From: Dryocola sp032000125
GTDB lineage: Bacteria; Pseudomonadota; Gammaproteobacteria; Enterobacterales; Enterobacteriaceae
DNA: 64,000 nucleotides
NCBI GenBank assembly: GCA_032000125.1
Contig: DAMALH010000002.1
Location: forward strand, 106,558-170,557
Reading direction: 5' to 3'
In this document: positions 26,054-35,243 of the stretch, one piece after another
How positions within the stretch are numbered: the stretch's first letter is position 1
How the letters are laid out: every line of letters starts with the position of its first letter
Position numbers and translations under genes: made by a program
The notes under the pieces: generated by a model
The model's input: the letters and a program-made list of their open reading frames with translations, nothing else
The model's database searches: none
Told to the model about the DNA's origin: nothing

Positions 26054-27054
26054 TGGCGGGCCTTACGACTGGAGCGCATCAGAAGGAATGTAAACAACGG
26101 AGCGCCGAGCAGCGCGGTGATAATCCCCAGCGGTATTTCTGCCTGCGTCAGGGTGCGGGCAATATCATCTACGGCGATCATAAAACAGCCGCCGAGCCAG
26201 AATGACGCGGGCAGCAGACGACGGTGATCCACCCCCACCAGCAGACGAGCCAGATGAGGAATAACCAGCCCAACCCAGGCAATACTGCCGCTCACCGCGA
26301 CCTGGGCTGCAACCAGAAACGCGCAGCAGACTAAAACAGCGCGTCTTAATGGCACAACGTTGACGCCGAGCGCTTTGCCGTCTTTATCATTAAGCGAGAG
26401 CAAATTGATGCGCCAGCGCAACTGAAACAGCACCGCCGTGGCTGCGGCGACGGGAATGACCAGCATCAACACTTTTTGCCAGTTAGCCGTCGCGAAACTG
26501 CCCAGCAGCCAGAATACGATATTAGGCAATGTCTCTTCGGTGTCGGCCTGATACTGAATAAGGCTCACCAGGGCGGCGAAAAAACCGCTCAGAATAATGC
26601 CTGAGAGGATAAGGATCAGCGCATTCTCCCGCCCCTGTAGCGCCGCAACGGCGTAAACCAATATCAACGCGGTGAGGCCAAACAGAAATGTCGATCCCAT
26701 CATCAGCACGGGGTGCAGGCCCAGTAAAATCGCCAGCGCGCCGCCAAAGGCAGAACCAGAGGTCACCCCGATGATATGCGGATCGACCAGAGGATTATGA
26801 AATACCCCCTGTAATGTGGCACCGCATAGCCCCAGCGCGCCACCCGCCAGCAGCGCAATCAGCACGCGAGGGAGCCTTACCGTCCAGATTATCTGGCTGA
26901 CCATGCCATCAGAGCGGGGGAAATGGGTTAACTGGTGGAAAACATCGCTCAGGGCCAGAGGATACTGGCCCAGGCACAACGAGCCGAAGCCAAGCAGCAG
27001 CGCTGCGCATATCAGCGCCGGCTGCGACAGCGTCCAGGCCTTAATGCCTGACAT
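26050..27054 (-). CDS. FecCD-family ABC permease (MolB-like)
   Basis: A 334-residue permease with about ten helices, of the FecCD/BtuC family used for siderophores, cobalamin, haem and, in H. influenzae MolB, molybdate/tungstate. Landmarks: VRLPRVLIALLAGGALGLCGATLQGVF (split here only for reading), NPLVDPHIIGVTSG, and VSGSIAWVGLVIPHLARLLVG. Its start overlaps the 3' end of the binding-protein gene by 14 bases and its stop overlaps the ATPase start, giving a compact three-gene operon. Not related to the oligopeptide-type NikABCDE system that E. coli carries at this location. Confidence 0.92.
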   Translation of the reverse strand: MSGIKAWTLSQPALICAALLLGFGSLCLGQYPLALSDVFHQLTHFPRSDGMVSQIIWTVRLPRVLIALLAGGALGLCGATLQGVFHNPLVDPHIIGVTSGSAFGGALAILLGLHPVLMMGSTFLFGLTALILVYAVAALQGRENALILILSGIILSGFFAALVSLIQYQADTEETLPNIVFWLLGSFATANWQKVLMLVIPVAAATAVLFQLRWRINLLSLNDKDGKALGVNVVPLRRAVLVCCAFLVAAQVAVSGSIAWVGLVIPHLARLLVGVDHRRLLPASFWLGGCFMIAVDDIARTLTQAEIPLGIITALLGAPLFTFLLMRSSRKARQ

Positions 27055-28096
27055 CGGCCTGCCAGTTCACGCGATAGAAACGCTGATAGTAATCCTGTGC
27101 CTGAACATCGACATCCACATTTTTGTAGGCGTCAGGATAGAGTTTTTTCGCCATCCACAGCTCACCGATAGCCAGCGCTTCCGGCATCGGATAGCCCCAC
27201 GCTTTGGCATATTCCGGCATTAACCAGACGCGATGGTTTTTAACCGCGTCAATACCTTGCCAGGCAGGGTCATTCTGGATTTGCGTGACCACCTGCGGGT
27301 AGCGATCCTGCACGAAGATAACTTCCGGGTTCCACTGCAACACCTGCTCCATTGAAACCTGGCGTGCACCCTTCACGCTTGCGGCCGCCACGTTTAGCGC
27401 TCCGGCGTGCTTCATCATCAGGCCGGTATATTTACCCGATCCGTAAGTCATCAAATCCGGGTTCGCCATATAGACGCGTACCTTTTTCGCATCCGGGATG
27501 TCGCGCACTGGCGCATTGAATTTTTCGCGGGCATCAAAGGCATACTTGATGAGCGCTTCTGCCTGAGCCTTACGGTCAACGACATCCGCAATTAAGCGAA
27601 TGCCCTGTTTTAGCCCTTCGTTGTAGGACTGCTCCTCATCCTTCATGGTGGGATTCATTTTATCCTGCTGGCCGACAGCATCCTTACGCAGCGAAATCGC
27701 CACCACGGGGATGCCCGCGCTTTGAATTTGCTGGATCATCTCCGCCGGCGCATAGTTAGCCACAAACACCACCTGAGGATGGAGAGCCAGCAGGCTTTCA
27801 ATGTTCACCTGCGTCAGATCGCCCGGCATCGGAAGTGAATTAATAGCGGGCATAAAGCGTGAGAAGTCAGGGCCAAGCTGTTTCTTCCAGCTTTTAAGCA
27901 CGCCGACAATATCCTTTTGCGCATCAAGCTGAACCAGAAGGTTTAACGTCTGATGTTGCAGGACAACAACCCGTTCTACACTGTCGGGCAAAGTAACCTC
28001 GCGCCCTAACTGATCGGTGATAATCCGATCCGCATGGGCAGAAAAAGCGATGAAAAGAGTAGCGAAGACAAGGGATAAGCGACGAATGGTTTGCAT
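27041..28096 (-). CDS. Periplasmic binding protein of a FecCD-type importer (MolA-like)
   Basis: A 351-residue TroA/BtuF-fold binding protein. The ATG at 28094-28096 gives the signal peptide MQTIRRLSLVFATLFIAFSA; the frame is open 25 codons further but those are not leader-like. The mature protein starts DRIITDQLGREVTLPDSVERVV, the usual class III opening, with WNPEVIFVQDRYP and HRVWLMPEYAKAWGYPMPEA in the C lobe. Similar proteins are often annotated as iron or cobalamin binders. The ModE-box-like dyad upstream and the ModA-like neighbour make molybdate/tungstate more likely. First gene of the operon. Confidence 0.9.
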   Translation of the reverse strand: MQTIRRLSLVFATLFIAFSAHADRIITDQLGREVTLPDSVERVVVLQHQTLNLLVQLDAQKDIVGVLKSWKKQLGPDFSRFMPAINSLPMPGDLTQVNIESLLALHPQVVFVANYAPAEMIQQIQSAGIPVVAISLRKDAVGQQDKMNPTMKDEEQSYNEGLKQGIRLIADVVDRKAQAEALIKYAFDAREKFNAPVRDIPDAKKVRVYMANPDLMTYGSGKYTGLMMKHAGALNVAAASVKGARQVSMEQVLQWNPEVIFVQDRYPQVVTQIQNDPAWQGIDAVKNHRVWLMPEYAKAWGYPMPEALAIGELWMAKKLYPDAYKNVDVDVQAQDYYQRFYRVNWQADVRH

Positions 28097-28120
28097 AGGT
28101 AAGCCAGTAGCTGGAATAAA

Positions 28121-28148
28121 TTCGATATGCAATGAATTATATAACGAA
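28121..28148 (-). promoter_or_regulatory. ModE-box-like operator upstream of the ABC importer operon
   Basis: TTCGATATGCA-N6-TATATAACGAA fits the E. coli ModE consensus ATCGNTATATA-N6-TATATAACGAT as I recall it: 10 of 11 in the second half, 8 of 11 in the first, with exactly the right spacing. It lies 25-52 bases upstream of the binding-protein start, where a repressor would act. It predicts repression when molybdate is plentiful. Confidence 0.7.
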
Positions 28149-28220
28149 GCTGCAGGTAATCCTATCGCCATGTATTATGAGTGGTTAAAACCTTACCGCA
28201 GTCAGACTATCGTTTTTAAC

Positions 28221-29414
28221 TTATCCGTGTGAAATAGCCTGCGCGCAGGCCCAGGCGGAACTCCAGGCCCACTGGAAGTTATACCCTCCCAGCCAACCGG
28301 TGACGTCCATCACCTCGCCGATAAAGTACAGGCCCGGTACTTTTTTCGCTTCCATCGTGCGCGAGCTTAATTCATTTGTATCCACGCCGCCGAGGGTCAC
28401 TTCTGCGGTGCGGTAGCCTTCCGTGCCGTTAGGCTGTACTCGCCAGCATTGCAGGGTTGCAACCAGTTCGCTTTGCTGGCGTGCGTTGAGCTGCTTTAGC
28501 GTCACGTCAGGGATCTGCTCCAGCTTTTGCAGACATTCTATCAGCCGTTTTGGCAGCACCATGGCAAGCGTATTTTTCAGGCTTTGATTCGGATGAAGGG
28601 CCCGCTGTTCATGGATGAACGTATCCAGATCGGTATCCGGCAGTAAGTTAACGCTCACGAACTCACCCGGCTGCCAGTAGCTCGAAAGTTGCAGCACGGC
28701 GGGGCCAGAAAGCCCGCGGTGGGTATACAGCAGGCTTTCGCGGAAGCTGACCCCGTTTTCTGCCGTAATGACCGACGGCACCGAGACGCCCGACAAAACC
28801 TGTAATTGTTCGAGCAGCGGTTTATGCAAAGTAAAAGGCACAAGGCCCGCGCGGGTGGGCAGCACCTGCAGGCCAAACTGTTCCGCAACCTTATAACCGA
28901 AAGGCGTGGCGCCCAGGCCTGGCATAGAAAGCCCGCCGGAGGCAATCACCAGCTTGCCCGTATGAACGTCGTCGCCGTTAAGCCTGAGCGTAAAACCTGC
29001 TTCATCGCGCTCGATACCCAGCACTTCGCTACGCAGGCGCGTCGTGACCTGACCTTGCTCACACTCTGCCACCAGCATATCGACAATCTGCTGCGCCGAA
29101 TCATCGCAGAAGAGCTGACCAAGCGTTTTTTCATGCCACGCGATGCCGTGTTTACCGACCATCCCGATAAAATCCCATTGGGTATAGCGCGCAAGAGCAG
29201 ACTTACAAAAATGCGGGTTTTGGCTCAGATAGGCTGCAGGTTCGGTATAAAGGTTAGTAAAGTTGCAGCGTCCCCCGCCGGACATCAGGATTTTACGGCC
29301 TGGTTTTTTACCATTATCGATAAGCAACACCCGGCTACCGGCCTGCCCGGCCATTGCCGCACAAAACATTCCGGCTGCTCCCGCACCAATAATAATGGCA
29401 TCAAACTTTTCCAC
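28221..29414 (-). CDS. yhiN: YhiN, HI0933/BaiN family flavoprotein
   Basis: A 397-residue NAD(P)/FAD-dependent flavoprotein matching E. coli YhiN (400). The N-terminal dinucleotide-binding motif is GAGAAGMFCA (about 10-19), followed by the family signature KKPGRKILMSGGGRCNFTN. The C-terminal FAD motif reads GLYFIGEVMDVTGWLGGYNFQ. A clostridial relative (BaiN) acts in bile-acid dehydroxylation, but the enterobacterial substrate is unknown. It marks the return to the E. coli backbone order (yhiN-pitA) after the accessory segment. Confidence 0.94.
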   Translation of the reverse strand: MEKFDAIIIGAGAAGMFCAAMAGQAGSRVLLIDNGKKPGRKILMSGGGRCNFTNLYTEPAAYLSQNPHFCKSALARYTQWDFIGMVGKHGIAWHEKTLGQLFCDDSAQQIVDMLVAECEQGQVTTRLRSEVLGIERDEAGFTLRLNGDDVHTGKLVIASGGLSMPGLGATPFGYKVAEQFGLQVLPTRAGLVPFTLHKPLLEQLQVLSGVSVPSVITAENGVSFRESLLYTHRGLSGPAVLQLSSYWQPGEFVSVNLLPDTDLDTFIHEQRALHPNQSLKNTLAMVLPKRLIECLQKLEQIPDVTLKQLNARQQSELVATLQCWRVQPNGTEGYRTAEVTLGGVDTNELSSRTMEAKKVPGLYFIGEVMDVTGWLGGYNFQWAWSSAWACAQAISHG

Positions 29415-29643
29415 GACCGACTCCCGACTATGCTTAAGGGTGGGAATTGTAAAGATCGAACGCTGGTCACACCAGCGTAAAGCGCATTAACAATTGCAGG
29501 TAGTTGAAAAACAAAATGTAAATATTTTCCTTGTTTAGCGTCGAGACGATAAACATCAAGAAAAGTCTATATTTCACTTGGCGCATTAAGCCGTTGTCTT
29601 ACATAATGCGCCGCGTTCATGTCCTCAAAATGGCGTAACGTCT

Positions 29644-31146
29644 ATGCTACATTTGTTTGCCGGCCTGGATTTACATACCGGGCTTTTGTTATTACTTGCT
29701 CTGGCATTTGTTCTCTTCTACGAAGCGATCAACGGCTTCCATGACACTGCAAACGCAGTGGCAACCGTCATCTATACCCGTGCAATGCGCTCGCAGCTGG
29801 CGGTGGCAATGGCGGCGGTATTTAACTTCCTCGGCGTTCTGCTCGGCGGGCTAAGCGTGGCGTATGCGATCGTGCATATGTTGCCGACGGACCTGCTGTT
29901 GAACGTAGGGTCCGCTCATGGCCTGGCCATGGTGTTCTCTATGCTGCTGGCCGCGATTATCTGGAACCTCGGCACCTGGTATTTGGGCCTGCCGGCCTCC
30001 AGCTCCCATACGCTTATCGGTGCCATTATTGGTATCGGTTTGACCAACGCATTGATGACCGGGACTTCCGTAGTCGATGCGCTCAATATCCCGAAAGTGA
30101 TTGGGATATTCATGTCGCTGATCCTCTCCCCGATTGTGGGTCTGGTGATTGCGGGCGGGCTTATCTTTTTGCTGCGTCGCTACTGGAGCGGCACCAAGAA
30201 AAAGCGCCGTATTCACCTCACGCCTGCTGAACGTGAAAAGCAAGACGGCAAGAAAAAACCGCCGTTCTGGACGCGTATCGCCCTGATTCTTTCCGCCATC
30301 GGCGTGAGTTTCTCCCACGGCGCAAACGACGGTCAGAAAGGCATTGGCCTGATCATGCTGGTACTCATTGGCGTGGCGCCAGCGGGCTTTGTGGTCAATA
30401 TGAACGCCTCCGGCTACGATATTGCCCGCACCCGTGACGCCATCACGCACCTTGAGCAGTATTACGCGCAGCACGGCGAGGCTATTAAGCACGTGGTTGA
30501 GCTTAATCCGGTCATTCCTTCTCCGGAAGCAGTTCAGGGCCAGGATCAACCGACAGAGTTCCACTGCGATGCAAGCCGCGCCATAGTTGCCGTACAGCGT
30601 GCCAAAGAGCTGCTGGGCAATATCGACAGCTACGATAAGCTCAGCGTGGAGCAGCGCAGCCACATGCGCCGTTTGCTGCTTTGCATCTCGGATACCGCCG
30701 ATAAAGCGGCCGGGCTTGCGGAAACTAAACCGGACGATAAGCGCTTCTTAAAAGAGCTGAAAACAGACCTGCTGTATACCATCGAGTACGCACCGATCTG
30801 GATTATCATGGCGGTCGCGCTGGCGCTCGGCATCGGTACGATGATTGGCTGGCGTCGCGTGGCGACCACTATCGGCGAGAAAATCGGTAAGAAAGGCATG
30901 ACCTATGCGCAGGGCATGTCCGCGCAGATGACGGCCGCGGTTTCCATCGGTATTGCCAGCTACACCGGGATGCCGGTTTCCACCACCCACGTACTCTCTT
31001 CATCCGTTGCGGGGACGATGCTGGTTGACGGCGGCGGCCTGCAGCGTAAGACGGTAACCAATATCCTGATGGCCTGGGTATTTACCCTGCCGGTGTCGAT
31101 CTTGTTGTCGGGCGGGCTGTACTGGATTTCACTGCATTTGATCTGA
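29644..31146 (+). CDS. pitA: PitA, low-affinity phosphate/metal-phosphate symporter
   Basis: A 500-residue inner-membrane symporter for metal-phosphate complexes driven by the proton gradient (E. coli 499). The two PD001131-type repeats are visible: GFHDTANAVATVIYTRAM near the N-terminus and the AQGMSAQMTAAVSIGIAS / PVSTTHVLSSSVAG block near the C-terminus, with SHGANDGQKGIG in the middle. About ten helices. Ends at a strong terminator shared with uspB. Confidence 0.97.
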   Translation: MLHLFAGLDLHTGLLLLLALAFVLFYEAINGFHDTANAVATVIYTRAMRSQLAVAMAAVFNFLGVLLGGLSVAYAIVHMLPTDLLLNVGSAHGLAMVFSMLLAAIIWNLGTWYLGLPASSSHTLIGAIIGIGLTNALMTGTSVVDALNIPKVIGIFMSLILSPIVGLVIAGGLIFLLRRYWSGTKKKRRIHLTPAEREKQDGKKKPPFWTRIALILSAIGVSFSHGANDGQKGIGLIMLVLIGVAPAGFVVNMNASGYDIARTRDAITHLEQYYAQHGEAIKHVVELNPVIPSPEAVQGQDQPTEFHCDASRAIVAVQRAKELLGNIDSYDKLSVEQRSHMRRLLLCISDTADKAAGLAETKPDDKRFLKELKTDLLYTIEYAPIWIIMAVALALGIGTMIGWRRVATTIGEKIGKKGMTYAQGMSAQMTAAVSIGIASYTGMPVSTTHVLSSSVAGTMLVDGGGLQRKTVTNILMAWVFTLPVSILLSGGLYWISLHLI

Positions 31147-31160
31147 CGTTGAAGCTGCAA

Positions 31161-31193
31161 AAAAAACGGGCCAGTTTACTGGCCCGTTTTTTT
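31161..31193. terminator. Bidirectional terminator between pitA and uspB
   Basis: CGGGCCAG/CTGGCCCG stem with a 4-base loop, flanked by six or more A on the left and seven T on the right, so it can stop transcription from both convergent genes. Confidence 0.93.
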
Positions 31194-31212
31194 ATCGGTG
31201 ACTTTTAATGAT

Positions 31213-31548
31213 TCAGTGCCAAATCATCAACCCGATAAGGCTGATGACCACCAGGCCGCACAGCGCGCTGGTCAGCATAAACTGACGGCGAAGCCTTTCA
31301 CAGCGGCGGATAAACTCATCGTCGTGATGATCAAGATAGCGCTGGGCGTAAATATAACGCACCAGGCGGATCTGTTTACTGGGTTGACCATGTGCCGTAA
31401 AAAATCCCCCGCCGTCGACGTACTGATACAGCAGCGGATCGCATCCACGAAGCACGACTAACAAAGCACGTAATGATGAGTAGTAACGTGCCATATTCAC
31501 CAGACAAACTACGCAAAGCGCCCAAAATAGCGCAACGGTGCTGATCAT
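31213..31548 (-). CDS. uspB: UspB, universal stress protein B
   Basis: A 111-residue membrane protein matching E. coli UspB, a sigma-S-dependent stationary-phase protein needed for ethanol resistance. Two hydrophobic helices, at about 2-20 and 89-108, flank a charged middle (RYIYAQRYLDHHDDEFIRRC). The ATG is preceded by GGAGGGG. Divergent from uspA across about 325 bases, and convergent with pitA. It is not sequence-related to UspA despite the name. Confidence 0.96.
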   Translation of the reverse strand: MISTVALFWALCVVCLVNMARYYSSLRALLVVLRGCDPLLYQYVDGGGFFTAHGQPSKQIRLVRYIYAQRYLDHHDDEFIRRCERLRRQFMLTSALCGLVVISLIGLMIWH

Positions 31549-31874
31549 GTTCCCCTCCCGGCGTAGCCACGGAGCATCGCTCCGGGACGACCGCTCATCC
31601 CGACAACCTCGACAGACAGTTCAGCAATCAAAAGCCACCGGTTCACACTGGTTTCCGGAACGGCTTATTTAATAGTGTAGGAGATTCGTTATTTTTTTCG
31701 CCACTACGTTAATTATTATCAATACGGCGGCCGTTATTTTTGGCTTGAATGTTTAAAAGGTGGCGCATTGACGGTTTTTATCATTCGGGATAGGGTAGAA
31801 ATATCATCTACAATATGAAGTCTTTACGCTGGATCCGAAGACGCACGGGAACATCTTATGGAAGGAGTAACATT
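31549..31874. other. uspB-uspA divergent regulatory region
   Basis: About 325 bases without an ORF, AT-rich in the centre (around 31680-31760). It must hold the uspB and uspA promoters, known in E. coli to answer to sigma-S and to growth arrest respectively. I could not place individual promoter elements with confidence. Confidence 0.5.
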
Positions 31875-32312
31875 ATGGCTTACAAACACATTCTGATCGC
31901 GGTAGACCTCTCGCCTGAGAGCAAGGTACTGGTAGAAAAAGCCGTTTCTATGGCTCGCCCTTACAACGCGAAGGTTTCCCTGATTCACGTCGATGTAAAC
32001 TACTCCGATCTCTACACCGGCCTGATTGATGTCAATCTGGGGGATATGCAAAAGCGCATCTCTGAAGAGACGCACCATGCGCTGAGCGAGCTTTCTACCG
32101 GTGCGGGTTATCCTATTGCCGAAACCCTGAGCGGCAGCGGCGATCTGGGCCAGGTGCTGGTAGACGCTATCAAAAAATACGACATGGATTTAGTGGTTTG
32201 CGGACATCATCAGGATTTCTGGAGCAAGCTGATGTCTTCTGCGCGCCAGCTTATCAACACCGTGCATATCGACATGCTGATTGTGCCGCTGCGCGATGAA
32301 GACGAAGATTAA
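31875..32312 (+). CDS. uspA: UspA, universal stress protein A
   Basis: A 144-residue cytoplasmic stress protein, the same length as E. coli UspA, made on growth arrest and needed for stasis survival and DNA-damage tolerance. The ATG at 31875 is preceded by AAGGAG; the ORF opens 20 codons earlier without a start that fits. The Usp fold opens MAYKHILIAVDLSPESKVLV. The C-terminus GHHQDFWSKLMSSARQL lacks the G-2X-G-9X-G-S/T ATP-binding motif, as in the UspA (non-nucleotide) branch. dtpB, which follows in E. coli, is absent. Confidence 0.97.
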   Translation: MAYKHILIAVDLSPESKVLVEKAVSMARPYNAKVSLIHVDVNYSDLYTGLIDVNLGDMQKRISEETHHALSELSTGAGYPIAETLSGSGDLGQVLVDAIKKYDMDLVVCGHHQDFWSKLMSSARQLINTVHIDMLIVPLRDEDED

Positions 32313-32337
32313 TTATTGCAGGCTCGCTAAACGGTAG

Positions 32338-32363
32338 GGTGGAAAGCGTCTGCGCCTTCCACC
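32338..32363. repeat. REP-like intergenic palindrome between uspA and rsmJ
   Basis: GGTGGAA (32338-32344) and TTCCACC (32357-32363) pair around a GC-rich centre, followed by a second related GC-rich half (around 32390-32416). This looks like an enterobacterial REP/BIME-type element in convergent space where E. coli has dtpB. Only one copy is seen in this window. Confidence 0.4.
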
Positions 32364-32427
32364 TGAAGATAGCTAATAGCAAACAGTAGCGGCGGAAGAC
32401 GCAAGCCTGTCCGTCCTGGCTCTTCTT

Positions 32428-33192
32428 TTATTCCGCCTGGGTTGCCGGCGTTCCGGAATAAATGTCAAAACGATGGCCTTTCGTCACCACGGCGTTATGG
32501 GTTTCCACGCCGCCAAGCGGTGGCGCGTAATCCGGTCTTTTTACCACTACGCGTTTGCTTGCCAGCCGCCGCGCGGGTTCCAGCAGGCCGTCCGCATCTT
32601 CATCCGGCCCCACCAGCGACTGAAATACTCGCATCTCTTTTTTCACCAGCGCGCTTTTTTGCTTATGCGGGAACATTGGGTCCAGGTAGACCACTTCCGG
32701 ACGCGGGGTAATATCGCTTAGCGCGGTAAGGCTTGAGGCATGGATAAGCTGTAAACGCTCCTGCAGCCAGCCGCCGATTTCCGCGTCCTGATAGCCACGG
32801 CGCAGGCCGTCATCCAGCAGTGCGGCAACCACCGGGTTACGCTCCAGCATTCGCACCCGACAGCCTACGGATGCCAGTACAAAAGCGTCGCGGCCCAAAC
32901 CTGCGGTGGCATCTACCACCTCTGGCAGATAACCGCTTTTAATGCCGACAGCTTTTGCGACCGCCTCACCTCGCCCGCCGCCAAACTTACGGCGATGCGC
33001 CATGGCGCCGGAGACAAAATCGACAAAAATACCGCCAAGTTTTGGCTCATCGCGCTTACGCAATTCCAGATGTTCCGGCGTTAAAACCAGCGCCATTAAC
33101 GCGTCTTCGTCGTGCGTCAGTCCCCAACGCTCGCTTAAAAGAGATAAGGCGCCGGAGTCGGCGCCTGATTCAGTGAGTAAACAGATTTTCAC
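32428..33192 (-). CDS. rsmJ: RsmJ, 16S rRNA m2G1516 methyltransferase
   Basis: SAM-dependent methyltransferase acting on G1516 of 16S rRNA, 254 residues. The start codon is GTG (33190-33192), giving MKICLLTESG as in E. coli. SAM-binding motif VVDATAGLGRDAFVLAS (about 92-108) and catalytic-loop motif VYLDPMFPHK (about 168-177) are clear. It begins 8 bases after the prlC stop, so the two are co-transcribed. Confidence 0.96.
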   Translation of the reverse strand: MKICLLTESGADSGALSLLSERWGLTHDEDALMALVLTPEHLELRKRDEPKLGGIFVDFVSGAMAHRRKFGGGRGEAVAKAVGIKSGYLPEVVDATAGLGRDAFVLASVGCRVRMLERNPVVAALLDDGLRRGYQDAEIGGWLQERLQLIHASSLTALSDITPRPEVVYLDPMFPHKQKSALVKKEMRVFQSLVGPDEDADGLLEPARRLASKRVVVKRPDYAPPLGGVETHNAVVTKGHRFDIYSGTPATQAE

Positions 33193-33200
33193 GAAATGGC

Positions 33201-35243
33201 TCAGCCCTTGATACCGTAATGAGCAAGCATAGCGTCGAGCTGCGGTTCACGGCCACGGAAGCGTTTGAACAGCTCCATTGGCTCCTCAGAGCCGCCGCGG
33301 GTCAGGATGTTATCAAGGAACGACTGCCCGGTTTCGCGGTTGAAAATCCCCTCTTCTTCGAAGCGGGAGTAGGCGTCTGCGGCCAGCACGTCGGCCCACA
33401 GATAGCTGTAATAACCCGCAGCGTAGCCGCCTGCAAAAATATGGCTGAAGGCGTGCGGGAAACGGCCCCACTGCGGCCCGGGCACCACGGCAACCTGTTT
33501 TTTGATTTCTGCCAGCGTTTCCAGCACTTTAGCCCCCTGCTCGGGCTTAAACTCGGCATGCAGGCGGAAATCGAACAGGCCGAACTCAAGCTGGCGCAGG
33601 ATAAACAGCGCGGCCTGGTAATTCTTCGCCGCCAGCATTTTATCCAGCAGCGCTTTTGGCAGCGGTTCGCCGGTTTCGAAATGGCCGGAGATAAACGCCA
33701 GCGCCTCCGGCTCCCAGCACCAGTTTTCCATAAACTGGCTTGGCAGTTCGACCGCATCCCACGGCACGCCGTTAATACCGGAAACGCCCGCCGTCTCGAC
33801 CTTAGTCAGCATGTGGTGCAGACCGTGGCCAAACTCATGGAACAGGGTGATCACTTCGTCGTGGGTAAAGAGCGCAGGCTTGCCGTTCACCGGACGGTTA
33901 AAGTTACAGGTCAGGTAAGCGACCGGTTTTTGCAACGAGCCGTCGGCTTTGCGCAACTGGCCCACGCAGTCATCCATCCACGCCCCGCCGCGTTTATTTT
34001 CACGGGCGTACAGGTCGAGATAGAAGCTGCCACGCAGTTCGTCTTTCTCGTCATACAGCTCGAAGAAACGCACGTCCTGATGCCAGACGTCGATATCCTT
34101 GCGCTCTTTGGCGGTGATGCCGTAAATGCGTTTTACCACTTCGAACAGGCCCGCCACGGCACGGTTTTCCGGGAAGTAAGGACGGAGCTGCTCGTCGCTG
34201 ATGCTGTACAGATGCTGTTTCTGCTTTTCGCTGTAGTAAGTGATGTCCCACGGTTCCAGCTCATCAACATCGAATGCTTTTTTCGCAAAAGCGCGTAGCT
34301 GCGCCAGTTCGGCTTCGCCTTGCGGACGCGCACGTTTCGCAAGATCGGCCAGAAATTCGAGCACCTGCTGCGGGTTTTCGGCCATTTTGGTGGCAAGTGA
34401 TTTCTCCGCATAGTTGCCAAAGCCCAGCAGCTCCGCCAGTTCGTGGCGCAGCGCCAGAATTTCTTCCATAACCGGCGTGTTATCCCACTTGCCAGCGTTT
34501 GGCCCCTGATCGGAGGCGCGAGTCGCATAGGCGCGGTACATTTCTTCACGCAGTTCACGGTTGTCGCAGTAAGTGAGCACCGGCAGGTAGCTTGGAATAT
34601 CCAGCGTCAGCAGCCAGCCTTCCTGCTCTTTCGCTTCGGCCTGGGCGCGGGCCGCAGCCAGCGCGCTTTCCGGCATGCCGGAAAGCTCAGACTCATCGGT
34701 GATAAGCTTGCTCCAGCCCATCGTCGCGTCGAGCACGTTGTTACTGTAGGTAGAACCCAACTCGGACAGGCGCGCGGCGATTTCACCGTAGCGCTGCTGT
34801 TTTTCTTTCGGCAGGCCGATACCGGAAAGCTCGAAATCACGCAGCGCGTTATCAACGGCTTTTTTCTCCGCCACGCTCAGATCGGCATAGTACGCGCCGT
34901 CGCGCAAATCACGATATGCCTGATATAAACCTTCGTGCTGGCCAACCCAGGTGCTGTATTCGGACAGCAGCGGCAGCGTTTGCTCGTAGGCCTCGCGCAG
35001 CTCCGGGCTGTTCTGCACGGAGTTCAGGTGGCTTACCGGGGAGAAAATACGGCCCAGGCGATCGTCTACTTCCGCCAGCGGCTGGCAAAGATTATCCCAA
35101 CGGTAAGGCGCGCCTTGCGCCACAACGCTTTCCACTTTCTCACGGCAGTCATCCAGCGCTTTCTGCACGGCAGGGACAACATGTTCAGGAAGCAGAGAGG
35201 AAAACGGAGGCAGATCGAAAGGGGTCAACAATGGATTGGTCAT
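33201..35243 (-). CDS. prlC: PrlC, oligopeptidase A
   Basis: Cytoplasmic zinc metallopeptidase of family M3, 680 residues like E. coli, which degrades signal peptides and other oligopeptides. The zinc motif HEFGH is at 469-473 in LFHEFGHGLHH, with the third ligand in the following WDAVELPSQFMENW block. In E. coli it is a heat-shock gene under sigma-32. A 359-codon open frame on the opposite strand is only a shadow. Upstream gene of the prlC-rsmJ unit, divergent from rlmJ. Confidence 0.97.
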   Translation of the reverse strand: MTNPLLTPFDLPPFSSLLPEHVVPAVQKALDDCREKVESVVAQGAPYRWDNLCQPLAEVDDRLGRIFSPVSHLNSVQNSPELREAYEQTLPLLSEYSTWVGQHEGLYQAYRDLRDGAYYADLSVAEKKAVDNALRDFELSGIGLPKEKQQRYGEIAARLSELGSTYSNNVLDATMGWSKLITDESELSGMPESALAAARAQAEAKEQEGWLLTLDIPSYLPVLTYCDNRELREEMYRAYATRASDQGPNAGKWDNTPVMEEILALRHELAELLGFGNYAEKSLATKMAENPQQVLEFLADLAKRARPQGEAELAQLRAFAKKAFDVDELEPWDITYYSEKQKQHLYSISDEQLRPYFPENRAVAGLFEVVKRIYGITAKERKDIDVWHQDVRFFELYDEKDELRGSFYLDLYARENKRGGAWMDDCVGQLRKADGSLQKPVAYLTCNFNRPVNGKPALFTHDEVITLFHEFGHGLHHMLTKVETAGVSGINGVPWDAVELPSQFMENWCWEPEALAFISGHFETGEPLPKALLDKMLAAKNYQAALFILRQLEFGLFDFRLHAEFKPEQGAKVLETLAEIKKQVAVVPGPQWGRFPHAFSHIFAGGYAAGYYSYLWADVLAADAYSRFEEEGIFNRETGQSFLDNILTRGGSEEPMELFKRFRGREPQLDAMLAHYGIKG

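Noticed and set aside
25301..28096. Importer as a replacement nickel transporter at the E. coli nik locus
   Set aside because: The subunits are of the FecCD/BtuC type, not the peptide/nickel NikABCDE type, and the upstream site points to ModE rather than NikR.
32313..32427. Remnant of dtpB between uspA and rsmJ
   Set aside because: The gap is only 115 bases and holds palindromes but no readable DtpB fragment; simple absence is enough.
33219..34298. 359-codon open frame antisense to prlC
   Set aside because: It lies entirely within prlC on the other strand, has no ribosome-binding site or recognisable domain, and mirrors the codon bias of the M3 peptidase gene.
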